DNA of 17,573 nucleotides from a bacterium (lineage in GTDB: Bacteria > Verrucomicrobiota > Kiritimatiellia > UBA8416). Shown piece by piece: positions 9,301-16,900 of the stretch. The position numbers were made by a program, and so were the translations under genes. Numbering within the stretch: position 1 is the stretch's first letter; each line of letters starts with the position of its first letter. Location: NCBI GenBank assembly GCA_020048935.1, contig JAIFLS010000107.1, forward strand, positions 1-17,573, in the 5' to 3' direction. The notes under the pieces are model-generated. The model was not told the origin of the DNA, ran no database searches, and saw nothing but the letters and a program-made list of their open reading frames with translations.

Positions 9301-10358
9301 GCGGTTCCTACGTCCTGGTCGGTACGCCGTCGGGTACCAGTTTCAGTGACACGACGGTGACCAATGGCCAGACATACTACTACGTGGTTTCGGCCATGGG
9401 TAATGGCGGTGAAGGCGCGGATTCCGCTGAGGTGGAGGTTCGCCTGTTGCAGGCGCTGCCTTTCTCCGAGACCTTTGATGGGGCGGGGATGGCGTCCACG
9501 CCCGGCATGTTGAACGGTCAGCGGGGCTGGAACGGCGGCAGCACAACGCTGGTGCAGGCGGGGGTGGGTCGTGGCGGCAGTATCGGCCTGAGTCTTGCCG
9601 AGGATGGAGCCGTACAGGATTTTGCCAACGGCACCAATACCGTAACCGTGGATTTCTGGTGCAAGCCGGTACCCGGTGCCGAACCTACGCCGGCCACGAT
9701 CCCGAGCAACGCGACGGCTGTGATCTGGGTGGATACCGGGAATTACGTGACGGTCTATAGCAATGCGACAGTTGTGACGCTGCCGGTTCTGGTGATTTCC
9801 AATGATTGGAATCATATCGAGGCCGTTGTCGATTATGCCGGTGGCTCCTGGGGGTTGACCGTAAACGGGACCAACGTCGCGTCCGGATTAGGCCTTTACT
9901 CGCCTCAAAGTCAATTTAGTGGCATCGAAATCTCAAACACGTCTGCCCAATCGGCGTACTTCGACGATTTCAATATTGCGGGTACGGCTGCCCCGCTAAC
10001 GCCTTACGAGAGCTGGCTGGTGGATTATTTCAGCACCACGAGTGTTGATGACAGCGCGCTGTCGTCCAATGGTGTCAACACGATTCGCGAGGCCTATATT
10101 GCGGGGCTGAACCCGACCAATCCGGCCGGACTCTTCGCGATTTCGGGGGTCGGGGCCCAGTCCGGTTCGATGGTGCTGAGCTGGAACAGTGTTTCCGGGC
10201 GCTTCTACAACGTGTACTGGAGCAGCAACCTGCTCGGTGGCGCGGGCAGCTTCCAGCTCCTGTACAGCAACATCCCCTGGAATGCCGGTTCCGTCACCGA
10301 TACCGTCCACAGCGCCCAGGATAAGGGCTTCTACCGGATCGACGTGCAACTGGAGTAG
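3336..10358 (+). CDS. giant secreted multi-domain protein with N-terminal M6 metallopeptidase
   Basis: About 2340 residues, exported. The GTG at 3336 is preferred because GAGGTGG ends five bases before it; an in-frame GTG at 3327 would add three residues. Approximate layout: signal peptide 1-35 (hydrophobic core CMAIAAILF, likely cut after AIGA); propeptide 36-125; M6 (immune inhibitor A-like) zinc peptidase 194-592 with H365-E-N-G-H369 and D376; three BACON-like beta-sandwiches (598-698, 702-802, 899-1000); two Kre9/KNH-like modules beginning SPNGGE (804-897, 1001-1094); MAM/choice-of-anchor-like jelly roll 1095-1256; Calx-beta-like region 1257-1369; PKD domain split by a LamG-like domain (1370-1702); FN3 1705-1801; MBG-like 1803-1873; Ig-like 1874-1948; FN3 1949-2037; second jelly roll 2038-2216; C-terminal tail 2217-2340. 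It probably acts at the cell surface or outside the cell in protein or polymer binding and proteolysis; the substrate is unknown. No PEP-CTERM or LPXTG signal is seen. The first half is AT-richer than flanking genes. Confidence 0.88.
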   Translation: MTVNIVSKVVSRCYRVSLCMAIAAILFNSLPAIGAPYGPDGKSVSYRQPDGTTVKVRVFGDEFYAVAETEEGYTVVYDKNKVLTFGTLSADGKQILSTGIRASNKPDHATLQASGIKKNTRLSPEGREESVARGLQRMRADSKGRINQKSIQYYEAALSSRAASFSSDPGLVSPSETVIPPPVYAPPTVTRIGEYVGLCLLVDFSDQAGTIAKSVVDDYCNKPGYTGYSNAGSIYDYFLKQSGGRLRYNNIVTAYVRVPNPKTYYDDGSDLPWGSSKAQQLVIDALDVLIAQGFDFTPLSRDAGGTIYSMNVFYAGTCASGWSTGLWPSSWAIPTKSVDAANGIKASSYQMTDMGTALDIGTFCHENGHMLMDYPDLYSYNGNAANMGSYTLMAGGNSADGGRHPTNIDPYLKTASGWADIVDLSSNSLQRCTVQVDANLFYRYRNPAKTTEYFIFEVRDNTGYEGPFGGSAASVNPTAGLVAYHAYETGSNPYSSIFTASNPACSYTQPYELLLVEANPNGTKTPWYDDPTPGADDSFKSSGTNYISDTTTPNLKFWVPLATSSGGGRNTASGCVITNISADGPIMSFVVGAGALTNAPSIVLSRSTIDSFCDFGTTAVTQTLSIANGGGGTLSYSITDNQSWLTCSPTNGTATTESDTITLTFSTSVLPAGSYSAMITVMDPAASPTNKTITVNLTVHSQAVMALTPSAISTNGVSRMPGTQVPLAIRNTGGGAMTYSLSKTQSWLALSHTSGTVIAETDTVYVNLNSAVLAAGTYNDTITITSPEASNSPQSVPVTFTLSHVNMLVASPNGGEVLYSNGSTNINWISSLGGNVSIELLKGGVFDSQITASTTNDASYAWTVPLGKNGTNYTIRITSLSPSPVYSDESDVFFSIMQPVMSLSTTNIVENGLSGSVGPQVELRINNTSGGVMTYSLSKTQSWLTLSPTSGTVSTETDTIFVNLNATTLAAGTYNDTITITSPEASNSPQTIAVSFLVNGDDIVITSPNGGETFITGVQTNITWVSGIGGNVSIHLLKNGSLDSVIVSSTANDGNYTWNVPESKSGSAFRVRVTSLDINPGFYDDSNADFAIQWPPLLSQNFEASLSLPSGWSQTQISGSTTWKIQKGGSTAGGGNPSTAHSGTNNATLVDGTGADDKARLVTPVFNAYSYTNVTLKFWHTQVLWSPDQDFLNVFYSTNGGSAWMWIAGYSNDVSAWTERTLSLPSVSTNTRVAFEGNAKYGYGVCIDDVMVTGEESGGSGVIVTKSGGSVDVTEGGATDTYTVVLGSAPSASVVITITPDTEVSVNVSNLTFTTGNWASPQTVTVTAINDSDHEFSHIGMITHAATSGDAAFNGILIDDVLVSITDNDNNAPVVSAGDDQTVLLTGGTWSPTEVSPSLWLDADDVATVQLNGTTVSNWLDKSGNSRNATQSTPANQPTDTAAGLDGKHVLRFDGASDFFNINLDFLAGVSHSAFIVTKPTTYNNIYGAATSGSGASSLHVGFISAASYRMNYWGNDWNGAITANFHAGAGNILNYVWITGAAKQIFANGSSEGTSGVLAGTIGTMAGGGRISNVTGHGYYGGDIAEMIMVTGTVSVATRETVEGYLAHKWGIEGYLPAGHTYKTEGPSSAAAAATLDGSASDTDALSTLWTVVTGPGPVVFDNANAVDTVANFMAEGVYTLRLSASDTVTQVVDEVVITVTTNTLPPAIMAPTGLVAVAVATNRIDLTWSDNSTNETGFVIERSMTNGAGFAVITTTAANATNVADIGLSVGRTYYYRIFATNAITASVTTPQVSATTPKIQASVTLSGLSQAYNGTARSVGVATVPPGLTVALTYAGSPAAPTNAGNYAVVATINEASYEGSTNGTLVVNQATPTVSAWPVAAVITEGQAVSNATLSGGSASVSGSFIYNSPSTVPPLGTNAINVTFWPDNGNYASVSGSVAVTVNEAPPLAPTGVGVTPRVGQVDLVWSAVANATGYNVRRSTVPGGSYVLVGTPSGTSFSDTTVTNGQTYYYVVSAMGNGGEGADSAEVEVRLLQALPFSETFDGAGMASTPGMLNGQRGWNGGSTTLVQAGVGRGGSIGLSLAEDGAVQDFANGTNTVTVDFWCKPVPGAEPTPATIPSNATAVIWVDTGNYVTVYSNATVVTLPVLVISNDWNHIEAVVDYAGGSWGLTVNGTNVASGLGLYSPQSQFSGIEISNTSAQSAYFDDFNIAGTAAPLTPYESWLVDYFSTTSVDDSALSSNGVNTIREAYIAGLNPTNPAGLFAISGVGAQSGSMVLSWNSVSGRFYNVYWSSNLLGGAGSFQLLYSNIPWNAGSVTDTVHSAQDKGFYRIDVQLE
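5440..6615 (+). repeat. tandem duplication of a BACON-like plus Kre9/KNH-like module pair inside the giant gene
   Basis: The segments 5440-6027 and 6030-6615 encode the same two-domain unit. Both carry YSLSKTQSWL, then TSGTV..ETDT, then AAGTYNDTITITSPEASNS, and then a SPNGGE-led domain. DNA identity is obvious in patches (for example the run encoding GTYNDTI), with many synonymous changes, so the duplication is not recent. A more diverged first BACON-like copy lies just upstream, without its own SPNGGE partner. Confidence 0.85.
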
Positions 10359-10420
10359 AAGGGCTTGGCCAGGCAGCGTCCGTGCGGAGAGCAGGCTGAA
10401 GGGCGTGTTGATTCATTCCA

Positions 10421-10449
10421 CGGGAGGGACGCCGTCCTCGGCGTCCGCT
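10421..10449 (+). repeat. REP-like palindrome, copy 1
   Basis: A 29-bp unit with head CGGGAGGGAC and a perfect 8-bp stem GGACGCCG/CGGCGTCC around a TCCT loop. It is identical to copy 2, which begins 31 bases downstream. Confidence 0.75.
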
Positions 10450-10451
10450 AT

Positions 10452-10480
10452 CGGGAGGGACGCCGTCCTCGGCGTCCGCT
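10452..10480 (+). repeat. REP-like palindrome, copy 2
   Basis: A perfect 29-bp direct repeat of copy 1, separated from it by two bases. Together with copy 3 it forms an inward-facing inverted pair, the arrangement seen in REPINs. Confidence 0.75.
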
Positions 10481-10540
10481 GTGCATGAGAAGGTGAATGG
10501 CGAAGCCTGTCTGGAAAAACAGAGTGGTTAGACGGGCGTT

Positions 10541-10566
10541 CGGACAGCGAGACGCTGTCCCTCCCG
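10541..10566 (-). repeat. REP-like palindrome, copy 3, inverted and diverged in the stem
   Basis: Read on the minus strand it has the same head CGGGAGGGAC, but its stem is GGACAGCG/CGCTGTCC with a three-base loop. Two stem positions differ from copies 1 and 2 and both are compensated on the other side, so pairing is preserved. Confidence 0.7.
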
Positions 10567-10653
10567 TTGTGTATCCAAAATAAATCAACACGCCCTTCAG
10601 TCTGCCCCGCGGCTATAATGGTAATTACAATTGCTGGGCGCCGGGGCGGTAGC

Positions 10654-10682
10654 TTGACACCCGCGAACCCATTCTGCATAGT
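10654..10682 (+). promoter_or_regulatory. sigma70-like promoter of the DUF2723/TPR operon
   Basis: A consensus -35 TTGACA (10654-10659) is followed after 17 bases by CATAGT (10677-10682), which matches the -10 consensus at four of six positions. Transcription would start near 10689, giving a short leader that contains the Shine-Dalgarno GGGAG (10706-10710), seven bases before the ATG at 10718. Confidence 0.55.
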
Positions 10683-10717
10683 GGCAAGCCAATCAAAGAG
10701 TAACCGGGAGAACGACG

Positions 10718-13700
10718 ATGAAGATTAAATTGATGGATCGGGTGATCGGGCCGGTGATTGCCCTGTTGGCTTTCGGGGTGTACTGGGCGACATTGAGCGA
10801 GGGGGCTTTCCCGGGCGTGTCGTCCACGCTGGTGGTCTCGCATCTCGGGTTGTACCCGCAGTTGTCGCCAGCCTCCCCGCTGTGGTCGCTGCTGGCGCGC
10901 GGGCTTGCCGGGTTGGCGGGAGGCGAGGCGGTGCAGGCGCTCAACATGCTGAGCGCCGTCTGCGCGGCGGGGGCGGTGTGGCTGCTCTACAGCCTGATGC
11001 GCCGCGGGATCGTGTTCTTCATGGATGAATACCAGGTGACCGCCGGTCGGCGCCGGGCGGCATCGCTGCTGGCGGGTATCGTGGCCGCCCTGTTCCTGGC
11101 CTTCTGTCTGCCGTTCTGGAGCGTGGCGACGCGGGCGCATACCGCCTCGTTCGATGTGCTGCTGGTGATGCTGCTGGCGCGGCTCTTCATTTCCTACGCC
11201 CAGACCGGGCGCGTGACGGCGGCGGTGACGCTGTCCTTGCTTTACGGGCTGTGTCTGGCGGAGTTCGCGACGCTGCTGGTGCTGGCACCGGTCTTCGGCT
11301 TCGCCATGCTTTACGTCATGTGGAAGCGCGAGCACCTGCGTGGCTGGATGCCGGTGGTGCTGGTCGCCGTCTTCCTGGCCGGGCTGCTGGCGACCTATCT
11401 GGTTGCCGCCTGGATGTTCTATCAGACGCCCGGCTATGCCATCCGCGGCTACCAGAGTTTCTGGCAGATCCTGCGCTATATGTGGCGCGACCAGTTCTTC
11501 CTGGTCACCCGCAGCCTGCCTCGCGACGGCTGGCTGGTGATCCTGTTCGTGACCGTGGTGCCATGGGCGGCCATGTTCGCGGTGGCGCGTCGGGCACTCA
11601 ATGATGAGCGCGACTGGGGTCTCTACATCCTGCACGCGGTCATGACGGCACTGGCGATCGGGCTGGCGCTGGACATGCCTCTCTCGCCCTGGGCGATGCA
11701 GGGCTGGCGTCGGCTGCTGGTGACCCCGTATGTGCTGGCGGCGATGGTCTACGGCTACCTGGCCGCCTTCTGGCTGCTGATGCCCGGCTCGCGGCGCGAC
11801 AGTGAAGCGGCACCAGTCCGTGGGATCGTGCGCCTGGTGATTGGCGGGGTCGTCCTGGCCAGTCTGCTCGGCGCGGTGCTCTGGTGCCCCTGGCCTAACG
11901 CGAAGGTCGTCGACACCGGGGCTGCCCGTACGGTCAACGCGGTGGCCGACCTGGTCGTCGCCAGCCTCGAAGGGCGTTCCTGGCTGGTGACCGACGGCCA
12001 GCTTGACAACCACCTGCTGCTGGCGGCCCGCCGCCAGCAGATCCCTCTGCGCGTCCTTAACCTGCAGGCTGGCGGCAGCTCGATTTACCAGGACTATGTG
12101 GCGAGTCTCTTCGATGACGTGCGCCTGAAGAACCTGGCGACGCTGAGTCTCACGGCACTGTTGCGTGAATGGGTGGCCCCGGGCAGCGAGGCGGCGTCGC
12201 GCGTCGCGGTCCTGAACGACCCGGACCTGTGGGTGCGCCACGGATTCCATGTCGTTCCGAACCGGATGGTGTTCTTCGGCGTCGAGGACCGCGCCACCCT
12301 TGACGCGGCGACGCTGATGGGCCGCCACGAGGCATTCTGGCCGGAGCTGGAGGCATGGCTGGCCAGCGAGGCCGCCACGGCGTCGACCGGCGGCGCCCGG
12401 CGGGCGTCGTGGACGGCGGCGCATGCGGCAATGGCGGCCAACAACCTCGGTGTGCTGATGGAGGATCTTGAACGGCCCGCCGATGCGGAGCGCGCCTATC
12501 GGGCGTCCCGCCGGCTGGATCCGGACAATATCAGCGCGTTGTTGAATCTGACGGCCATGGTGCGGGCCGGCCGGGCGCAGGATGCCGATGGCAGCGTGGC
12601 GGCGGCGCTCGCGGCCCTGGAGAAAGGGTTGGAGCAGAAGTACCATATCTGGGCGCTCTCGCGGCACTACGGGACCGTGCGCGCACCGGAAGCGTTCGCG
12701 CAGCTCGGCTGGTCCTGGGCCTACTCCGGGCGACCGGAGATGGCCATTGCCCAGATGGAACGGGCCTCCGAACTTATGCCCGATGCGCAGCGCGCGAACA
12801 TGCAGGGGGTGATGGCGGATTTGTACCTGATGGACAACCGTCCGCTGGAGAGCGAGGCGATCTACAAGGAGATGCTGCTGCGCGAGCCGGGCAGCCTGCA
12901 GGCCCTGCAGGGCCTGATGCGTATCGCGCTGATGCAGCGCGATACCGCGAAGGCCGAGTCCTACCGGGCTCAGGCGGCCGCCAGCGGGCTGGACCCCGTG
13001 CAGGCGGTACTCCAGCAGGCGCTGATCGAGATCGCCTCCAAGGCCTATGAACCGGCGCGTGAACGGCTGGAGACGCTCCTGATGGATCAGCGTCAACTGG
13101 CGCGCGGCTGGGTCTTGCTGGCCGAGGTCGGGTTTGCTTCCGGCAACGAGCGGCTGGTCGATACCGCGCTGCGCAGGCTGGAGTCGATCGAGGGGCGTAG
13201 CGGCCTGCATGGCTCCATCATCGCCGGTCGCCGGGCCTTCGAGAAACAGGACCTGCCGGCGGCGGCGGAATCCTTCGAGGCCGCGCTCGTCCTACAGCCC
13301 GGCAACCGCCGGCTGATCGAGACGCTGCTGCGGCTGGATCTGGCGCTGGGCCGGGCCGAGTCGATCCGGCAGCATGTCAAGGTGCTTCTCCAGGAAGATC
13401 CGCGGCATGCGCTGGCGCTCTATGTGCGCGGCAGTCTGCAGATCGCCGATGGCGATCGCGTGCTGGCGGAGGATTCGCTGCGGCAGAGTCTGCGCCGCGA
13501 ACGCTTGCCGATGGCGATGAACGACCTGGCCTGGCTGCTGACGGACAGGGGAGTGTTCGACGAGGCTGAGAGCCTGATCAACGAGGCGCTGGCCGTCAAC
13601 GACAAACAGCCGGCCGCCTGGGATACCAAGGGCGTGATCCTGCTGCGTACCGGACGGGCGGAGCAAGCGGAGGAGGCGTTCGGACGGTCGATCGCCCTCT

Positions 13701-13864
13701 TCGGCAACAATCCGACCGTGCACCTGCACATGGGAGAGGCGCAACTTGCGCTCGGAAAGAAGGAGCCCGTGCGCAAGATGCTCGAAATGATCGAGCCCTA
13801 CCGCGAGCAGTTGCCCGCCGCCGACCGTGAGTTGTTGAACCGCCTGCGCGAGGAGTCCCGCTGA
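10718..13864 (+). CDS. multi-pass membrane protein, DUF2723-like N-terminus with degenerate motifs, C-terminal TPR repeats
   Basis: 1048 residues. The first about 395 residues hold roughly ten hydrophobic segments. A soluble region follows (about 396-560), then TPR-type helical repeats from about 567 to the end (for example AANNLGVLMEDLERPADAERAYRASRRLDPDN). The N-terminus aligns without gaps to that of the next gene over 35 residues (T25 onward), but the acidic EDGGE and the HPPGYP of that protein are replaced by GVSST (33-37) and LSPASP (49-54). The soluble segment WLVTDGQLDN parallels FFGGTDPGRF of the partner. DUF2723 proteins are regarded as GT-C-like glycosyltransferases, so this paralogue is probably inactive or uses other residues. 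The ATG is supported by GGGAG seven bases upstream and by a promoter. The partner gene follows after 116 bp. Assignment to the family rests on this alignment and shared architecture. Confidence 0.8.
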   Translation: MKIKLMDRVIGPVIALLAFGVYWATLSEGAFPGVSSTLVVSHLGLYPQLSPASPLWSLLARGLAGLAGGEAVQALNMLSAVCAAGAVWLLYSLMRRGIVFFMDEYQVTAGRRRAASLLAGIVAALFLAFCLPFWSVATRAHTASFDVLLVMLLARLFISYAQTGRVTAAVTLSLLYGLCLAEFATLLVLAPVFGFAMLYVMWKREHLRGWMPVVLVAVFLAGLLATYLVAAWMFYQTPGYAIRGYQSFWQILRYMWRDQFFLVTRSLPRDGWLVILFVTVVPWAAMFAVARRALNDERDWGLYILHAVMTALAIGLALDMPLSPWAMQGWRRLLVTPYVLAAMVYGYLAAFWLLMPGSRRDSEAAPVRGIVRLVIGGVVLASLLGAVLWCPWPNAKVVDTGAARTVNAVADLVVASLEGRSWLVTDGQLDNHLLLAARRQQIPLRVLNLQAGGSSIYQDYVASLFDDVRLKNLATLSLTALLREWVAPGSEAASRVAVLNDPDLWVRHGFHVVPNRMVFFGVEDRATLDAATLMGRHEAFWPELEAWLASEAATASTGGARRASWTAAHAAMAANNLGVLMEDLERPADAERAYRASRRLDPDNISALLNLTAMVRAGRAQDADGSVAAALAALEKGLEQKYHIWALSRHYGTVRAPEAFAQLGWSWAYSGRPEMAIAQMERASELMPDAQRANMQGVMADLYLMDNRPLESEAIYKEMLLREPGSLQALQGLMRIALMQRDTAKAESYRAQAAASGLDPVQAVLQQALIEIASKAYEPARERLETLLMDQRQLARGWVLLAEVGFASGNERLVDTALRRLESIEGRSGLHGSIIAGRRAFEKQDLPAAAESFEAALVLQPGNRRLIETLLRLDLALGRAESIRQHVKVLLQEDPRHALALYVRGSLQIADGDRVLAEDSLRQSLRRERLPMAMNDLAWLLTDRGVFDEAESLINEALAVNDKQPAAWDTKGVILLRTGRAEQAEEAFGRSIALFGNNPTVHLHMGEAQLALGKKEPVRKMLEMIEPYREQLPAADRELLNRLREESR

Positions 13865-13887
13865 GGAGCCCATGTCGATAGGCTCAT

Positions 13888-13911
13888 GTTCTTGCGGCTG
13901 TTCTTGCGGCT
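13888..13911. repeat. two perfect tandem copies of a 12-bp unit
   Basis: GTTCTTGCGGCT occurs twice head to tail in the 116-bp gap between the two membrane protein genes. No function can be assigned. The rest of the gap shows only a short GAGCC/GGCTC inverted repeat (13866-13870 with 13881-13885). Confidence 0.7.
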
Positions 13912-13980
13912 TGCGTGAAGGGGGGCGGTCGTGATATTTTTCCATCTTTCGATCTGAATCCTGAAAACCGGGGTGTTGGT

Positions 13981-16900
13981 ATGGCGGATAATGATAACGA
14001 TTCGGGCGGTGTGCCTTTCCTGGGCCGGGCTGACTGGGCGGCCTTCTGGACGGCACTGGCGGTGGCTCTGGTGGTTTATGTCTATACGCTGGCGCCGTCG
14101 GTCACGCTGGAGGACGGCGGGGAACTGGCCGTGGCGGGCGATTGGCTCGGCGTGCCGCATCCGCCGGGATACCCGAGCTGGACGATGCTCGCCTGGGTGT
14201 TCGCGCGGATCTTCTCGTTCGTGACCTTCCGCGGACAGCCGAACCCTACCTACGGGATCGCGATGCTTTCGGCGGTTTCCGGCGCGATCGCCTCCGGCCT
14301 GGCCGCCATGCTGATCTGCCGCTCGGGGCGCGATATCCTGCGCCGCTCGGGCCGGATCTCGCACGATATGTCAATCGGCGTCGAACAGGCCATCTGCTGG
14401 GCGGGGGGCGTTGCCGCCAGTCTGCTGTTCGCCTTCACGCCGATCATGTGGTCGCAGTCGGTGATCGTGGAGGTCTACAGCCTCAATGCGCTGTTCCTGA
14501 TCCTGGTGATGCTGCTGGTCTACAAGTGGATGACGCGGCCCACGGACGGAACGCTGTTCGTGGTGGCGCTGATCTTCGGCGTCGGCCTGACAAACTACCA
14601 GGTACTGCTGCTGGCGATGCTGTCGCTGGCGATCCTGATCATGCTGCGCGACTTCGAGCTGTTCCGCGACTTCGCGGTCGCGGGCGCACCTATCGTGCTG
14701 GTGCTGCTGTTGATGCAGGCGAAGTTGCTGCCTCCGATCCAGCACCCGACGCATATCTCGATGTATCTGTATTTCGGACTCAACGGGGCCTGGCTGATCC
14801 TGACCTACTTCCTCCTGCCACGCGGCAAGACGGCGGCGATCACCATCCTGCTGGCCGAACTCGGGGTCGCGGTCTATGCCTATATGCCGATTGTCTCCGA
14901 CTTGCGCAATCCCCCGATGAACTGGGGGTATCCGCGCACCTGGGAAGGCTTCAAGCACGCGGTCAGCCGCGGCCAGTACGAGGCGATTGTGCCGGTAGAT
15001 GTGTTCTCGATCCGCTTCCTGCACCAGATCGGCACCTACTTGTCGGACCTGCGCCTGAATTTCACGATGCTGATTGCGCTGATCGCGTTCCTGCCCTTCA
15101 GCACCTGGAGGCTGCGGCTGGGGTCGCGCGAGTTCGACGGCATGAAGGTGGCGGTCGTGTTGATCCTGTCCGCCATGTTGCTGCTTCCGTTGGGGGACCG
15201 GCTGGCCCTTTTCAGCCGGGTGGCCCTCTACAAGCTGCCCGCGCTGGGTGTGTTCCTGATCCTGGCGCTGGGGGCGGTCACGATGATCGTGGCGCGTTTC
15301 CGGGGACTGGTCCACGATTACCTGCTTGAAGACAAGGCCCGGCTATGGGAACGGATCACGGCATTCCTGGTGCTGGGCCTGACCGCGTTGATCTGGATCG
15401 CGCTAGTCGGAAAGAAACTGCTCGCCGTGATCCAGGGCGATGGCGGCTCGGTCGGAAGCACCATGGCCTCGCTGATGGTGATTCCCGTGCTGATGGCGGC
15501 CCCTTTTGTGATCCTTTGGCTGGGCGGGTTGCTGCTGGCGAGGCAGGATCGGTTCACGCTGACAGTGGATGAGAACTCGCAGAAGTGGATGGTCTCGACA
15601 CTGATCGCGTTCGTGACCCTCAGTATCGGCCTGATCGCGCTGGCCAACCTGAAGATGGATATCCAGGACACGTTCATCCAGCGGGTCAAGTTCATCTCCT
15701 CGCACCTGCTGTTCTCCTTCTGGATCGGTTACGGCCTGATCTTCCTGCTGGCGTTCCTGGACGGGCGCGTGCGCAGCCTGACTCCGACCTGGGTCGTCGT
15801 GACGGCCTTGCTGCCGGTGATCCCGATCCTGGCCAATGCCTACAATCCGAAGTTGCTCAATCTCTATGGCGGGGCCGACCAGCATGACCGTGATTTCGGC
15901 TGGCAGTTCGGCAACTACCAGTTGCGCGGGGCCGCGGCGATCCTCGAAGAGCTGGAGCCAGACGAGGAACCGCTGCCGAACCCGGTATTCCCGCCCGCCA
16001 TGGGCGAGGGTGCGATCTTCTTCGGCGGTACCGACCCGGGGCGTTTCGTGCCGACCTACATGATCTACTCCGCCCGTGTGCGCGAGGATGTTTTCCTGAT
16101 CACCCAGAACGCACTGGCCGACGGCACGTACATGAGCGTGATGCGCGACCTCTATGGCAACGATATCTGGATCCCGAGCGTGGCCGACAGCGCCAATGCC
16201 TTCACCATCTACGTCAGCGAGGTGGATTCGGGTAAGCGGCCGCCGGTGGCCGGCATTATCCGCGAGAACGGGCGCGTCCAGATCAGCGGCGTGATGGGCG
16301 TGATGGAGATCAATGGCATCCTGGCGAAGCAGATCTTCGATCACAACAACTGGAAGCACGAGTTCTTCGTCGAGGAGAGCTATGTCATCGGTTGGATGTA
16401 CCCGTACCTGACGCCCCACGGGTTGATCATGAAGATCAACCGTGAGCAGCGTCCCGGCCTGACGGTGGAGAATGTTCACGATGATCTCGATTTCTGGGAC
16501 TGGTACACGCGGCGGCTGGTTGAAAACCGCTGGTTTGTGCGTGATGTGTGCGCACGCAAGTCATTCTCCAAGCTGCGCAGCGCGATCGCCGGTCTTTATA
16601 GCTATCGCGGCCTGCAGAATGAGGCGATCCGGGCTTTCGAGGAAGCGCTGGATCTATATCCGCTCAGCCCCGAGGCCAACTTCCGGCTGGCGGAGGTCTA
16701 CATGCGCAGCGGGCAGTTCGACAAGGCTCGCAAGCTGATGCAGGAGTTTGGCGAAAAGGATCCGGCCAACGACAAGGTTTTTGAATTCATCCGCCAGATC
16801 GACGGCATGAGGGAGATGAATGCGCAGGTCCAGCAGCTTGAGGCGGAACTGCAAAAGCAGCAGCCAGCGGATGCGCAGAAGGTCTTCCAGTTGGCAAGCC

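Larger units (their letters stand above)
10391..10605. repeat. composite intergenic inverted-repeat element (MITE- or REPIN-like)
   Basis: The outer arms are an 18-bp perfect inverted repeat, CTGAAGGGCGTGTTGATT at 10396-10413 and its complement at 10583-10600. GCAG/CTGC extends the match beyond a single mismatch on the outer side, and ATT/AAT does so on the inner side. The arms enclose three short palindromes that share the head CGGGAGGGAC. The element occupies most of the 359-bp gap between the giant gene and the next operon and contains no plausible gene. A small non-autonomous mobile element or a structured repeat family are both possible. Confidence 0.7.

Noticed and set aside
10421..10480. 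Two 29-bp direct repeats that could suggest a CRISPR array
   Set aside because: Only two copies separated by two bases, palindromic throughout, no spacers and no cas genes.
10614..10619. A perfect TATAAT
   Set aside because: No acceptable -35 box lies 16-18 bases upstream; the TTGACA/CATAGT pair at 10654-10682 is better placed.
10625..13210. An 861-codon open frame on the minus strand
   Set aside because: It lies entirely antisense to the DUF2723-like/TPR gene and upstream promoter, its translation is rich in H, R, Q and G with no recognisable domain, and the plus-strand gene has clear helices and TPR motifs. It is a GC-driven shadow.
13866..13885. GAGCC/GGCTC inverted repeat as a terminator between the paired membrane genes
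   Set aside because: The stem is only 5 bp with a 10-base loop and no T-run.
14371..15315. A 314-codon minus-strand frame
   Set aside because: Antisense to the membrane domain of the DUF2723 protein; composition dominated by Q, H, R and D, with no domain.
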